Assembly (NCBI GenBank): GCA_964528095.1
Contig: CAZGSG010000003.1
Span: 1 to 54,304, forward strand
DNA length: 54,304 nt
Direction of reading: 5' to 3'
DNA from: CAZGSG01 sp964528095
Lineage (GTDB): Bacteria; Bacteroidota; Bacteroidia; Chitinophagales; Chitinophagaceae
Every line of letters starts with the position of its first letter. The stretch's first letter is position 1. Under the pieces are notes generated by a model, which saw nothing but the letters and a program-made list of their open reading frames with translations, was not told the DNA's origin and searched no databases. Both the position numbers and the translations under genes were made by a program. Of the stretch, positions 1 through 9,282 are shown piece by piece.

Positions 1-1
1 G

Positions 2-1162
2 CTTCCACTTTTTTGTCTTTTTTTATTTCTGCAGGCTGGCGCGCAATCACCGGAGGTATTTGTGCTGAATGCGAAGAAGCTGGAAGACATCAAAAACAAT
101 TACAGGAAAAAAGATCCCGCAACAGTGCGGATGATCGATAGTCTCAAAAAAAAGGCAGACGAACTGCTGACCATGAAACCTGTATCGGTGATGGATAAAG
201 AATTTACTCCCGTCAGTGGCAATAAACATGATTATATGAGCCAGGCGCCTTATTTCTGGTACGACAGCACAAAACCGAATGGATTGCCGTATATGCGGAA
301 AGATGGGGTCCGCAACCCGGAAATATACAAGATCACCGATCGCAGTTATCTTGGCCGGCTTGAAACATCTTCTCAATTACTTGCACTTACCTGGTACCTG
401 ACCAGTGAAGAAAAATATGCTGCCAAAGCCGCTGTATTACTCCGTTGCTGGTTCCTGGATGAAGCCACTAAAATGAATCCCCACCTGGATTATGGACAGG
501 CCATTCCCGGTGTGAACACGGGCAGGGGCATTGGTATCATTGAATCAAGAACACTTATCGGCATTGTTGATGCAGTTGGGCTACTGGCCAATTCATCTTC
601 CTGGAAAATGGACGATACAAAAAAAATGAAAGCATGGTATGCATCTTTTCTACAATGGTTACTCACCAGCAAAAACGGGAATGAGGAACATGCCGCAAAA
701 AATAATCATGGCACCTGGTATTATGCGCAGGTCATCGACTTCGCACTATTCACCGGTGATAAGAACCTGGCGAGCAAACTGATTGCTGAAAGTAAAAAAC
801 GGCTCGATAGCCAACTAACCAAAGAAGGCAAACAACCGCTTGAACTTGAACGCACCAATGCGTTAGGTTATAGCACAATGAACCTCGATGGATGGTTTAC
901 TGTGGCCAAACTATCGGACAGGGCCGGTATAGATCTCTGGAATTATAAAACAAGCGAAGGGTCAGGATTACGTGGTGCATTGGATTGGCTGATTCCCTAT
1001 GCGCTGGGGAAGGAGAAATTTCCTTACCAGCAGATCAGTAAGTATAATGAGCGGGATATTTATCCATTGCTGTTGCAGGCTGCGGATAAATATAGGTCTG
1101 CGGGGTATTTAACGGGCAGGGAAAAGAATGATATAAGCACCATGCTTTTGTCGGGGGAGTAA
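2..1162 (+). CDS. Alginate-lyase-fold polysaccharide lyase (PL5/PL38/PL39-like), 5' partial
   Basis: This is a secreted or periplasmic (alpha/alpha)-barrel protein of the alginate_lyase domain type, the fold used by lyases that cleave uronate chains by beta-elimination. The frame is open to the window edge. The codons before the GTG at 62 encode a hydrophobic stretch ending in LQAGAQ, which is the tail of a signal peptide, so the true start lies upstream of base 1 and the GTG is internal. Visible signatures are the YFWYDSTKPNGLPYMRKDG region, the TGRGIGIIES stretch and the NNHGTWYYAQ motif; the last carries the Asn-His pair conserved near the catalytic centre of this fold. A relative lies at 40192-41391, so the locus has two of these. 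It is followed by a 740-bp gap, so it ends its transcript here. The family is fairly sure; the substrate (glucuronan, alginate or another uronan) is not. Confidence 0.82.
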   Translation, partial: LPLFCLFLFLQAGAQSPEVFVLNAKKLEDIKNNYRKKDPATVRMIDSLKKKADELLTMKPVSVMDKEFTPVSGNKHDYMSQAPYFWYDSTKPNGLPYMRKDGVRNPEIYKITDRSYLGRLETSSQLLALTWYLTSEEKYAAKAAVLLRCWFLDEATKMNPHLDYGQAIPGVNTGRGIGIIESRTLIGIVDAVGLLANSSSWKMDDTKKMKAWYASFLQWLLTSKNGNEEHAAKNNHGTWYYAQVIDFALFTGDKNLASKLIAESKKRLDSQLTKEGKQPLELERTNALGYSTMNLDGWFTVAKLSDRAGIDLWNYKTSEGSGLRGALDWLIPYALGKEKFPYQQISKYNERDIYPLLLQAADKYRSAGYLTGREKNDISTMLLSGE

Positions 1163-1216
1163 CTATTCTTTGTTATTGTTTCTGGAGTTTCTCAGGTATT
1201 GAAGTTCAAAATTTCA

Positions 1217-1466
1217 GTAAGGTGTTTCACGCAGAGCTAAGGAGTAAATGAGCTAGGGAGATTTTACGTTGTTTGATCTTTCATCACCTGTTTGAAAAAC
1301 TGAGCTAAGGAGATTTTTCACTGCGTGAAAAAGAACCCGCTAATCGGGGTGCTATTTTCACGTCAGTGAAAACGCTCTGTTAGCTCTTTATTTCAACCGA
1401 TAATAAATGTATAAATAGCCAGACTATTCCTTAGCTCATTTACTCTGTTAGCTCTGTGTGAAACCT
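1217..1466. repeat. Inverted-repeat (MITE-like) element, copy 1
   Basis: The 740-bp gap 1163-1902 has no gene and is largely two copies of one element. Copy 1 begins with GGTGTTTCACGCAGAGCTAA (1221-1240) and ends with a near reverse complement at 1427-1466, giving imperfect terminal inverted repeats of about 40 bp rich in GAGCTAA words. Two short hairpins of the form TTTTCAC-n-GTGAAAA lie inside, near 1316-1331 and 1355-1370. There is no ORF or transposase. It looks like a non-autonomous mobile element or a structured intergenic repeat; which one cannot be decided here. Confidence 0.7.
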
Positions 1467-1576
1467 GTTGCTGTGTAGTGATGCAGGGATAAGAAGAACA
1501 ATTCTTCAATCTCTACTATAGAACTGAACCTCACCAAATGGAATTGTGTAATTCTCCCGTAAGCTTAAAAACATAT

Positions 1577-1824
1577 GTAAGGTGTTTCACGCAGAGCTAA
1601 GGAGTAAATGAGCTAAGGGAGAGCCAAGCTATTGTTTATTCTTTATTTGTATGAACGGATGAGCTAAGAAGATTTTTGACTTCGTGAAAAAGAAGCCGTT
1701 GATCAGGGTGCTGTTTTCACGTCAGTGAAAACGCTCTGTTAACTCTTTATTTCAACCGATAATAATTGTATAAATAGCCAGGCTATTCCCTGGCTCACTT
1801 ACTCCTTAGCTCTGTGCAAAACCT
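1577..1824. repeat. Inverted-repeat (MITE-like) element, copy 2
   Basis: This second copy is in the same orientation, 360 bp downstream of copy 1. The left terminus is nearly identical to copy 1 for over 40 bases, and the right terminus (1786-1824) is again its imperfect reverse complement. Similarity to copy 1 continues past the right terminus through the AAGAACAATTCTT region (about 1853-1867, against 1495-1508 in copy 1). The duplicated unit is therefore about 300 bp and includes flanking sequence, which suggests tandem duplication rather than two independent insertions. Confidence 0.7.
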
Positions 1825-1902
1825 GTTACCGTGTTAGTGATGCAGGAACAACAAGAACAATTCTTTAACCTCTATACAAGTAAATAACAGCTTACACTCC
1901 TT

Positions 1903-3942
1903 CTAAAGTTCGATCTTTTGGGTCGCGCCCTCCTTTATGGTGTATCTCTTCTCCTGCCCGCCTTTATTTATAACGATCCCCAGCCTGCCGCCTGACACCC
2001 GCCACACTTCGATATCGAAGACTGTACCAAATGAATGCACATTACGCAAAGCCATATGGTCCCAGGTTGCAGCAAGTCTTGGCGTGCAGGTAAAACTATT
2101 AAACCCTGTAGGCCGCATACCAAACATGCCCTCGGTAAATATCCTGCAGTACAATCCACTCTCGGCAGACAGATGCCGCTGGTTACCTTCAGGATATGCC
2201 TCCACCGCGTAAGGCACATGCTCACCCAATAAACGACGGCGCGAAAAATATTGCAGAAAACTTAATGCTTTCTCTGTTTCACCTGCCGCGAATGCACCGC
2301 GCAAGCCATACAAAGTAGAGCGGTCCCAGAATGTTTTATTCCCTGCCAGTGAAGCAAGGCCGTCTTCTGTCCACAAACGAGGGGAGAATAATGCCGCGAT
2401 CGTTCCCTGTTTTCTTTCAAAGATGTCGACGGTTAAAGGGGTAGTGATCCAGGCGCGGAGAGTATCATTGGCTTTATAATAGCGGTAAGTGGCAAACCCG
2501 TCGATGGTTGCTCCAAAATATTTTTCGATATTTTTTCTTAAAGTGATCGCCTGCTGTTCATATGCTTTTGTTTGTGCAGCTGGTTTACCTAATAATTTGC
2601 CGAGATAAACAGCAGATCGCAATGCATCATAATACAGGGAACTTGTATTGAGATTGGCTTTGCCTGCAGGAAAACGGCCTTCCAGTTCATCGCTGTCGGA
2701 ATAAACAACACCTTCGTCGGTCACTTTTCTTTTTAAATACTCCAGGCACCATTCTATCAATGGCCATAACACTTTTGCAGAATCTATATTACCATAAGCC
2801 AGTGAATAACGGCCAGCACCATAGGCGATCATCGCCATATCTCCCCTGTCTTTTGCGCCCTGCCATACTGCTGCTCCTTCTGCAATGATAGAGCTGGGGA
2901 TCGGTTTGTATTCAGGATTCATATACCGGGCAAATAAACGGAAAGCATTCATGGCTGATTGATTACCGATCTCATCACCTAAAAAAGCGAAGAACGGATT
3001 GATATATTCCGCCTGGTCATTGGCCCATATAGCCGCATAATAGCGCAAACCTCCCGGGCCATGCATATAGCCTCCCCTGGTTTTATAGATACTTTCTGTG
3101 CCCCTGATCTTTGCAAAATCAAACATGGTATTCAGGATAGTATCCGGCGTCTCAAGAATGAGTTTGGATACGATCTCTTCTATCCTGTTTTTTCTTTTTT
3201 GTTCTTCTTCCTTAACAATCGCTTTCAAAACTGATTCGTTTCCTCTCAGCGCCTGGTAGGTAATAGCGAATTCCACGCTATCGTTGGGTTGCACTGTTTT
3301 CAATCCTTCATTGATGGTGGAGATAACGAAACGTAGTGGTCCATCACTGGTTCTTTCTACAGAAGGTCTTACCTCCCGCTGCAGGTAATCCATATCGATT
3401 TTCACAGCAGCCTTTCCCCCATTGATAAATACCAGTTTCTCAATCGCGACCGGTTTATCTACACTGGGAAAATAAGTGCGTTTTAACCGGAGCCCGTCCT
3501 TACCTATTTCACTTTCAATCTGCATAATGCCATTGTGCCGGATACGCACTATTTTCTCTGGCAGATCTGTTGCAAGAGATGCATTGTGCACACCGGCTTT
3601 CATCAGTCTGTCATTGATGTATATCCTCGGCAAATCATTATCCTCCACATTGTATGTCATATGCGCGATCGTCTTATGCGGCAGTAAACGAAAACCGGGA
3701 AACACCAGGGTCCTTGATAATCTTGGCCGGCTACTACTATCCACCGTATACTGCATCCAAAGCGCTACTTTTTCGCCACCCATCTCTATATGATCACTAT
3801 GAGGCAACCGACCGGCTATTGTCCATTCAATACTTCCATCCGGCATTATCTTCCAACGGTCCTGTTGTTCAGTCAGTTTCATTTCCTGCGCAGACGCTAC
3901 TTTGCTTACAACTATCAATATGAGTCCTAACAGTCTTTTCAT
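1903..3942 (-). CDS. Secreted six-hairpin glycosidase-like protein, family not assigned
   Basis: The 679-residue protein starts with a signal peptide (MKRLLGLILIVVSKVASAQ). Residues about 30-250 look like a beta-rich N-terminal domain. Residues about 270-600 are rich in alpha-helical Trp/Asp motifs such as IWANDQAEYINPFF, AAVWQGAKDRGDMA and SAESGLYCRIFTEGMFGMRP, as in (alpha/alpha)6 six-hairpin glycosidases. A short C-terminal beta region follows. I cannot place it in a named GH family by eye. It is transcribed away from the beta-helix gene at 4194, with 251 bp between them holding two palindromes, so the two may share control. The role is inferred to be exo-type glycan trimming in the same pathway. 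Confidence 0.6.
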   Translation of the reverse strand: MKRLLGLILIVVSKVASAQEMKLTEQQDRWKIMPDGSIEWTIAGRLPHSDHIEMGGEKVALWMQYTVDSSSRPRLSRTLVFPGFRLLPHKTIAHMTYNVEDNDLPRIYINDRLMKAGVHNASLATDLPEKIVRIRHNGIMQIESEIGKDGLRLKRTYFPSVDKPVAIEKLVFINGGKAAVKIDMDYLQREVRPSVERTSDGPLRFVISTINEGLKTVQPNDSVEFAITYQALRGNESVLKAIVKEEEQKRKNRIEEIVSKLILETPDTILNTMFDFAKIRGTESIYKTRGGYMHGPGGLRYYAAIWANDQAEYINPFFAFLGDEIGNQSAMNAFRLFARYMNPEYKPIPSSIIAEGAAVWQGAKDRGDMAMIAYGAGRYSLAYGNIDSAKVLWPLIEWCLEYLKRKVTDEGVVYSDSDELEGRFPAGKANLNTSSLYYDALRSAVYLGKLLGKPAAQTKAYEQQAITLRKNIEKYFGATIDGFATYRYYKANDTLRAWITTPLTVDIFERKQGTIAALFSPRLWTEDGLASLAGNKTFWDRSTLYGLRGAFAAGETEKALSFLQYFSRRRLLGEHVPYAVEAYPEGNQRHLSAESGLYCRIFTEGMFGMRPTGFNSFTCTPRLAATWDHMALRNVHSFGTVFDIEVWRVSGGRLGIVINKGGQEKRYTIKEGATQKIEL

Positions 3943-4007
3943 TGTTATATATTCCAGTTTTAAAAATACGATAAAGATGTTCGCTGTTCCCGGCCAACCC
4001 AGGCTTG

Positions 4008-4023
4008 AACGTTTTTAAACGTT
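4008..4023. promoter_or_regulatory. Palindrome in divergent intergenic region (possible operator)
   Basis: AACGTTT, two bases, then AAACGTT form a perfect inverted repeat about 65 bp upstream of the minus-strand gene ending at 3942 and 171 bp upstream of the + gene at 4194. Symmetry and position suit an operator shared by the divergent genes. There is no direct evidence for a bound protein. Confidence 0.3.
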
Positions 4024-4093
4024 GAACCGCAAACCCTGAACTTTTAACTCAGTTCCGCAAATGAATAATTTTTACCTACCTGCCTGTTTATGC

Positions 4094-4105
4094 AATTGGC
4101 CAATT
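4094..4105. promoter_or_regulatory. 12-bp perfect palindrome AATTGGCCAATT
   Basis: A fully symmetric 12-mer lies 88 bp upstream of the start at 4194, in the same divergent intergenic region as the palindrome at 4008. It may be a regulator binding site. No convincing TAnnTTTG promoter box was found next to it. Confidence 0.25.
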
Positions 4106-4193
4106 ATTCACCTATTCTGGCAAGAGTGTCGATATGTCTGAAAAAAGAAGGAATATTATATACTCTATTATTATTTACTAAAAGATTGCTGTC

Positions 4194-5720
4194 ATGAAGA
4201 CCAGGAAATTATTTATTTATATTTTTCTTCCTGCCTGTATTTTCTTCCTGTCCTTTTACATCCCTTCCTCTTTGCAATGGGAAAGTAAATATGTTAAACA
4301 AACTAAGGATGGCTCCCTGCAATATAGTGGTTATGAAAAAGGAAATATTATTCCCGATTTCAGCCGGGTGGGTTATTTTGCCGGCGACCGGTCTATTCCC
4401 AATACAGCAGTTGTAAAAACAGTTTCACCTACGGGCACCGATGATGATGCCACTATGATACAGGCAGCCATTGATGAGGTTTCACAAAGACCATTGGATA
4501 AAAATGGGTTTCGTGGTGCGATCTTACTCAAAAAGGGCACCTATAAAATTCCTGAAAATATTCGCATAGAAGCCAGCGGCATCGTACTTCGGGGTGAAGG
4601 AGATAACGCAACCGGCACCCGGTTGATAGCTACTGCAAAGAAACAGGTATCACTGATCAGCGTATCAGGCAGGGGTGCCATCAGGGAGGAACCGGGCACG
4701 CGTATAAAAATAACAGATGATTATGTGCCTACGGGCGCGTTTTCATTTACTGTTTTATCCGCAGCCGGTTTTTCCAAAGGTGATAAAGTGATCTTATTCC
4801 GGCCCGGCACCGATCAATGGATCAAAGATCTGAAGATGGACCAGATCGAAGCCCGGCAAGGCACCAAACAATGGCAGGCCAAAGAATACGATTTGTCGTT
4901 TGAACGTGTGATTACGAAAATAGAAGGCAACCGTATTTATATTGATAATCCCGTGATGATGCCAATAGAGACAAAATACGGTGGCGCAGAATTGTTCAAA
5001 TACAGTTTCGCTGGTCGTATTAACCAGGTAGGGGTGGAGCATCTTTATTGTGAAAGTGAGTTTGCAACTGATACTTCAGAAAACCATGCCTGGGATGCTA
5101 TTGCTTTCAACCGGGTAGAAAATGGATGGATACAAAATGTAACAGCGCGGTATTTTGGTTTTAGTTGTGTAAACCTGGGTGGTGCTGCCAGAAATATTTC
5201 TGTATTGAACAGTAATTGTTTTGAAGCCAAGTCGGTTATTACCGGCAGCAGGCGCTATTCATTCAATAATAACGGGCAGATGAACCTGTTTATGAATTGC
5301 CATGCTACGGATGGTCGTCATGATTTTGTAACAGGAGCGAAAACACTGGGGCCAAATGTATTTGTGAATTGCGATGCCAAAAGAACGCATGCGGATATTG
5401 GCCCTCACCATCGCTGGTCGGCAGGTACTCTATATGATAATATTATAACCGATGGTGAGATCAATATACAGGACAGGGGAAATTATGGCAGTGGTCATGG
5501 ATGGACCGGCACAGCGCAGGTAGCCTGGAATTGTACTGTAAAAAGGGCTGCAGTGCAAAGCCCCTGGGTCTCCGGTAAAAATTATTGTGTGGGAATGAAA
5601 GGCGAAAAATATAACGGCCGCTTTAATGGCAGACCAGACGCCGAATGGGAAGGACATAATAAAGATGGGCTGATGCCGGTTTCGCTGTACCTGGCGCAGT
5701 TGAAAGCGAGGAAAAAATAG
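4194..5720 (+). CDS. Secreted right-handed beta-helix protein, pectate-lyase-like
   Basis: The 508-residue protein has a long N-terminal hydrophobic segment (residues about 6-27), either an uncleaved anchor or a signal peptide. Residues about 80-140 match the start of pectate-lyase-3-type beta-helices: DDATMIQAAIDEVSQRP, GFRGAILLKKGTY, then IVLRGEG. The middle is a run of short turns rich in N and G, as in parallel beta-helices. The C-terminal part has GPHHRWSAGTLYD and GSGHGWTGTAQVAWNC. The same hallmarks occur in the protein at 25837-27411, so the window has two paralogues. It heads a + strand trio with GH105 (185-bp gap) and GH28. It is likely to act on a uronate-containing chain as a lyase or hydrolase; the catalytic residues are not identified and the CAZy family is unassigned. 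Confidence 0.7.
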   Translation: MKTRKLFIYIFLPACIFFLSFYIPSSLQWESKYVKQTKDGSLQYSGYEKGNIIPDFSRVGYFAGDRSIPNTAVVKTVSPTGTDDDATMIQAAIDEVSQRPLDKNGFRGAILLKKGTYKIPENIRIEASGIVLRGEGDNATGTRLIATAKKQVSLISVSGRGAIREEPGTRIKITDDYVPTGAFSFTVLSAAGFSKGDKVILFRPGTDQWIKDLKMDQIEARQGTKQWQAKEYDLSFERVITKIEGNRIYIDNPVMMPIETKYGGAELFKYSFAGRINQVGVEHLYCESEFATDTSENHAWDAIAFNRVENGWIQNVTARYFGFSCVNLGGAARNISVLNSNCFEAKSVITGSRRYSFNNNGQMNLFMNCHATDGRHDFVTGAKTLGPNVFVNCDAKRTHADIGPHHRWSAGTLYDNIITDGEINIQDRGNYGSGHGWTGTAQVAWNCTVKRAAVQSPWVSGKNYCVGMKGEKYNGRFNGRPDAEWEGHNKDGLMPVSLYLAQLKARKK

Positions 5721-5905
5721 TTTTCGGATTCAAGGTTTAGCGTTCAAGGTCCCGAGCCGGGTATCCGGCAGATTCATTCACTATCCGGGCCTTAGGTTAT
5801 GTAGCAAACCCAACATATAGGCAATTTCTTTTGCACTGATAACGACGATAAACATTGAACCCTGAACACGTTTCCCCTGAACCCTGATTTTCAAAACTCA
5901 ACAAT

Positions 5906-7144
5906 ATGAAACCATTCTTTTTATTGCTACTACTTGCTTCTTCATCACTGTTTGCACAAACCAAACCTAATACAGAAGACATCCTGCGGCGTGTAGCGGA
6001 TAATATTATCCAGACTACCAGTTTCCAATTCATCAATAATAAGACCCAGGAAAAATTTGCCAGCACAAAAGGAAAAGATACTACGGTGAATGTGAAAGCA
6101 GACAGCAAATTCAACAAGTGGCAATATGTAAATGGTGTGTTGACCGTTGGTATGTTGCGAATGAGTGAGGTATTGAAGGACCCGAAATACAAGGACTACT
6201 CCCGGAAAAACTTCAGTTTTATTTTTGATAACCTGGCTTATTTCAAAAAACAATTCGACGCAGGCACCACCAATGTAGAATACCGCCCGGTATTTCGTAT
6301 CGGCTCACTGGATGATTGTGGTTCCATGTCTGCCGGGCTACTGGATGTGTATGCTGCTGATAAACGAGGCGATTACCTGGAATACCTCACCCGTGTCGGC
6401 GATTATATCATGAATAAACAGGTGAAATTTCCCGACGGAACACTGGCTCGCAATAACCCGAGAAAGATGACGCTCTGGGCAGATGATCTTTATATGAGTG
6501 TACCTTATCTCGCCAGGATGGGTAAACTGACAGGAGATACCAAATATTTTGACTTTGCCATACAACAGGTGGAAAATTTTAACCGGTATATCTATGATTC
6601 AACAACAGGATTATATTTTCATGCATTTTATAATGATGAAAACATGAATGGAGTAGCCCGCTGGGGTCGTTGTAATGGCTGGGTAGCAGTAGCACAGGCA
6701 GAACTACTGAATAACCTGCCTGTCAATCATCCCAAACGCGGAACACTTATCAGGTTATTACTTCGCCAGATAGCGGGCTTCTCCCGTTACCAGGATCCCA
6801 GTGGCTTATGGCACCAGGTATTGGACAGACCTGACTCCTATCTTGAATCCTCCGTAACAGCCATGTTTGTATATACCGTTGCCAAAGCCGTCAATGAAAA
6901 GTGGATTTCTCCGCGTTTTATTTCTATTGCCCAGAATGGTTGGGATGCGTTGGTAAAAAAAGTAAGTCCGGACGGGCAGGTTGCCGATATATGCATCGGC
7001 ACATCGATTGAAGAAGATATTCGTTATTACTACACAAGACCTGTAGCATTGAATGATACGCATGGGCTCGGTGCTTTTCTAATGGCTGGCGCAGAAATGC
7101 TCAGGGCTAGTGATAAGACCGTGGATATTGATAAAAGGAGATAA
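5906..7144 (+). CDS. GH105 unsaturated uronyl (rhamnogalacturonyl-type) hydrolase
   Basis: The 412-residue protein has a signal peptide (MKPFFLLLLLASSSLFAQ) followed by an (alpha/alpha)6 barrel typical of GH105. WADDLYMSVPYLARMGKLTG (residues 191-210) holds the Asp (about D193) that corresponds to the catalytic Asp of the family. GRCNGWVAVAQAELL and the LESSVTAMFVY region are also family hallmarks. These enzymes hydrate the 4,5-unsaturated uronic acid left at the non-reducing end by polysaccharide lyases, releasing it from short oligosaccharides. It lies between the beta-helix protein and a GH28 on the same strand, which fits lyase plus exo-trimming. A second, divergent GH105 is at 24658-25806. 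Confidence 0.9.
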   Translation: MKPFFLLLLLASSSLFAQTKPNTEDILRRVADNIIQTTSFQFINNKTQEKFASTKGKDTTVNVKADSKFNKWQYVNGVLTVGMLRMSEVLKDPKYKDYSRKNFSFIFDNLAYFKKQFDAGTTNVEYRPVFRIGSLDDCGSMSAGLLDVYAADKRGDYLEYLTRVGDYIMNKQVKFPDGTLARNNPRKMTLWADDLYMSVPYLARMGKLTGDTKYFDFAIQQVENFNRYIYDSTTGLYFHAFYNDENMNGVARWGRCNGWVAVAQAELLNNLPVNHPKRGTLIRLLLRQIAGFSRYQDPSGLWHQVLDRPDSYLESSVTAMFVYTVAKAVNEKWISPRFISIAQNGWDALVKKVSPDGQVADICIGTSIEEDIRYYYTRPVALNDTHGLGAFLMAGAEMLRASDKTVDIDKRR

Positions 7145-7228
7145 ACACTTCTCTTATAATGAGAGATCAGATCCGCGTTTGAATAAATAATGGAATTGCA
7201 AAGCAAGTTTCATTTAATATAGTTATAT

Positions 7229-8911
7229 ATGGACAATACTAATTCGCTTTCACGTCGTCAATGGTTAGGACGCATGGCCGTTCCCGCGATTGCCGTTACC
7301 GGTGCAGGTCTCATCAGTACACAAGCTTTGGCCTCACCGGCTGAGCAGCCTCCTGTCTCAACCGAGGGTACCCGCACTTATAATATTACCGACTACGGAG
7401 CGGTGGGTGATGGTAAAACGCTGAATACTGTGGCTATTCAAAAAGCAATTGACGCCTGCTTTACGGATAAGGGAGGTACCGTATTGATTCCCGCGGGTGA
7501 TTTTATTGCCGGCACCATTGAGCTTAAGTCGAATATCACTCTTCATATTTCTACTTCCGGCAAACTACTGGGCAGTCCAAAGCGCGAAGATTATACCGCC
7601 GGTAAAGGAGTACCGCCCGGTAATGGCAATATCGTATTTCTCTATGCGGTGAGCGCACATAATGTATCTATTGAAGGAAAGGGCACAATAGACGGCAACG
7701 GGCTTGCTTTTTATAATGGCAAAGGCGATAATACCGGTCCCGGCCAGCATGGGGTCGGAGGTAATTTTGACCGCCCGCACCTGGGTATTTTTTTCCAATG
7801 CACCAATTTACGATTACGTGATGTGTACTGCACGGCAAGTGCCTATCACTGTTTCCGTATACTTCGTTGCCGGCAGGTATACGCGGACGCTGTAAGAATA
7901 TATAATCGTGTAAACAGGAATAATGATGGTTTTCATTTTAATGATTGCCAGTATGTGCATGTAACCAACTGCGATGTACAATGCCAGGATGATGCCTGTG
8001 CCTTATTTGGCAGCAATCAATTCGTAACTATCTCCGGTTGCAGTTTTAGCACCCGCTGGTCTATCTTCCGTTTTGGCGGCGGAGCATCGCAGAATATTAC
8101 GATCACCAACTGCCTGATCTACGACACCTATGGATGCCCGATCAAGATCAGCGCAGGAAAAGCGAGCATCGAGAACCTGAGTTTTTCCAATATCATCATG
8201 CGCAATGTAACAGGACCGATAGGCATTGGATTTAGTGGACCATCGGGTACGGCCTCTACCGACAAAGAGCCAACAACAAAACCATATATCCGGGATATTG
8301 TTTTTAATGCGATCCGTGCTACGGTGGTTGCACAGCCTATTGATCATCCAGATATTCATTTTGGTGTTTCCATAAGAGAAGGCGAAAAGAATTCCTGTAT
8401 CACATTAAACGCAATGGGAGAATATTACCTGGAGAACATCAGTTTTACTGATGTGCAGGTAAAATATGCAGGCGGTGGTACAGCAGCGCAGGCGGCTAAA
8501 ACCGTACCTGCTGTGGCGGCAGAGTATTTTGGCGTTTGGGATCCCGCGCCAGGCGGCCCTCCTGCTTATGGCCTCTATGCGCGAAATGTAAAAGGACTGA
8601 GTTTACAAAATGTACGGTTTGAATATGACCAGCCGGATGCGAGACCTGCCATTATCCTTGACAATGTGGAAGATGCTGTTATGAATGGATTGAGCATAAT
8701 GGGCAATACCGGATCCGAGGCCATACGGTTGACCGACACAACAGCAGTATTATTTACCGGCACACGACTGCTTAGTCCTGCAGCCATATTTATTAAGGCG
8801 CAGGGTGCAAAAACCAATGGAATTATCATTGATGGCGGAGATATTAAAAAAGCGGCAAAGGTTTTCATTACAGAGAAGGGTGCGACCAGGGGTGCTGTAA
8901 CAACTGTTTAA
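7229..8911 (+). CDS. GH28 family protein (polygalacturonase-like) with Tat signal
   Basis: The 560-residue right-handed beta-helix protein begins with SRRQWLGRMAVPAIAVTGAG, a twin-arginine type signal, so export is probably through Tat. The YNITDYGAVGDGKTLNT segment is the usual GH28/pectate-lyase-3 entry strand. Of the four GH28 signature motifs, the first is NNDG (D233) and the second QDD (D254, D255), so the three catalytic Asp are present. The third, usually GHG, reads GGG (residues 283-285), and the fourth is seen as PIKIS. Loss of the motif-3 His suggests altered specificity or activity compared with true polygalacturonases. It ends the + strand trio and is followed by a strong terminator. 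Confidence 0.8.
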   Translation: MDNTNSLSRRQWLGRMAVPAIAVTGAGLISTQALASPAEQPPVSTEGTRTYNITDYGAVGDGKTLNTVAIQKAIDACFTDKGGTVLIPAGDFIAGTIELKSNITLHISTSGKLLGSPKREDYTAGKGVPPGNGNIVFLYAVSAHNVSIEGKGTIDGNGLAFYNGKGDNTGPGQHGVGGNFDRPHLGIFFQCTNLRLRDVYCTASAYHCFRILRCRQVYADAVRIYNRVNRNNDGFHFNDCQYVHVTNCDVQCQDDACALFGSNQFVTISGCSFSTRWSIFRFGGGASQNITITNCLIYDTYGCPIKISAGKASIENLSFSNIIMRNVTGPIGIGFSGPSGTASTDKEPTTKPYIRDIVFNAIRATVVAQPIDHPDIHFGVSIREGEKNSCITLNAMGEYYLENISFTDVQVKYAGGGTAAQAAKTVPAVAAEYFGVWDPAPGGPPAYGLYARNVKGLSLQNVRFEYDQPDARPAIILDNVEDAVMNGLSIMGNTGSEAIRLTDTTAVLFTGTRLLSPAAIFIKAQGAKTNGIIIDGGDIKKAAKVFITEKGATRGAVTTV

Positions 8912-8994
8912 TCTCCTGTATGCTCTGGCTGTAGCATGATCATGCGAAGTATTTCTTTACCATGAGCCCGCTTGTCTTAGCCCCCTATATAAAA

Positions 8995-9023
8995 AAGCTT
9001 AGTGAAAGGTGTTCACTAAGCTT
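8995..9023. terminator. Intrinsic, probably bidirectional terminator
   Basis: A perfect 12-bp stem (AAGCTTAGTGAA / TTCACTAAGCTT) has a 5-base loop. A run of A on the left reads as T on the minus strand. It lies between the convergent GH28 (+) and the small lipoprotein gene (-) and probably ends both transcripts. The rest of the 371-bp gap 8912-9282 holds only a decayed repeat fragment. Confidence 0.8.
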
Positions 9024-9132
9024 TGATAAAATAGTTTCCGGATGTTATAGTTGATTTTACCGGAAGCTCTCTCAAAAGTATTTTTTATACGGTCATACTC
9101 CGTTGCTCAAACATGTGCAGATAGCTAAGTTC

Positions 9133-9173
9133 TTCCTTCGCTCATTTTCTCTGTCAGCTCTTTTGAAATCCCT
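9133..9173. repeat. Decayed right end of the 1217/1577 inverted-repeat element
   Basis: TTCCTTCGCTCATTTTCTCT and the bases after it resemble the right terminus of the elements at 1427-1466 and 1786-1824, with scattered substitutions. No matching left terminus is seen, so this is a relic or a partial copy. Confidence 0.45.
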
Positions 9174-9282
9174 ATCTAATACATGAGCTACAAATTTATT
9201 CCCGTATCCGCCGGTAAGCCTGCCCCTTTAATGAAGAACTACTTTTGAGATAAGCGCTAACCAGTTTTCAGCATTCCTTCCG

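Noticed and set aside
62..64. GTG as the start of the first gene
   Set aside because: The frame continues upstream into a signal-peptide-like sequence to the window edge, so the GTG is internal and the gene is 5' truncated.
1217..1878. Possible CRISPR array from repeated sequence
   Set aside because: There are only two long units with inverted ends and similar interiors, not short identical repeats with unique spacers, and no cas genes are present.
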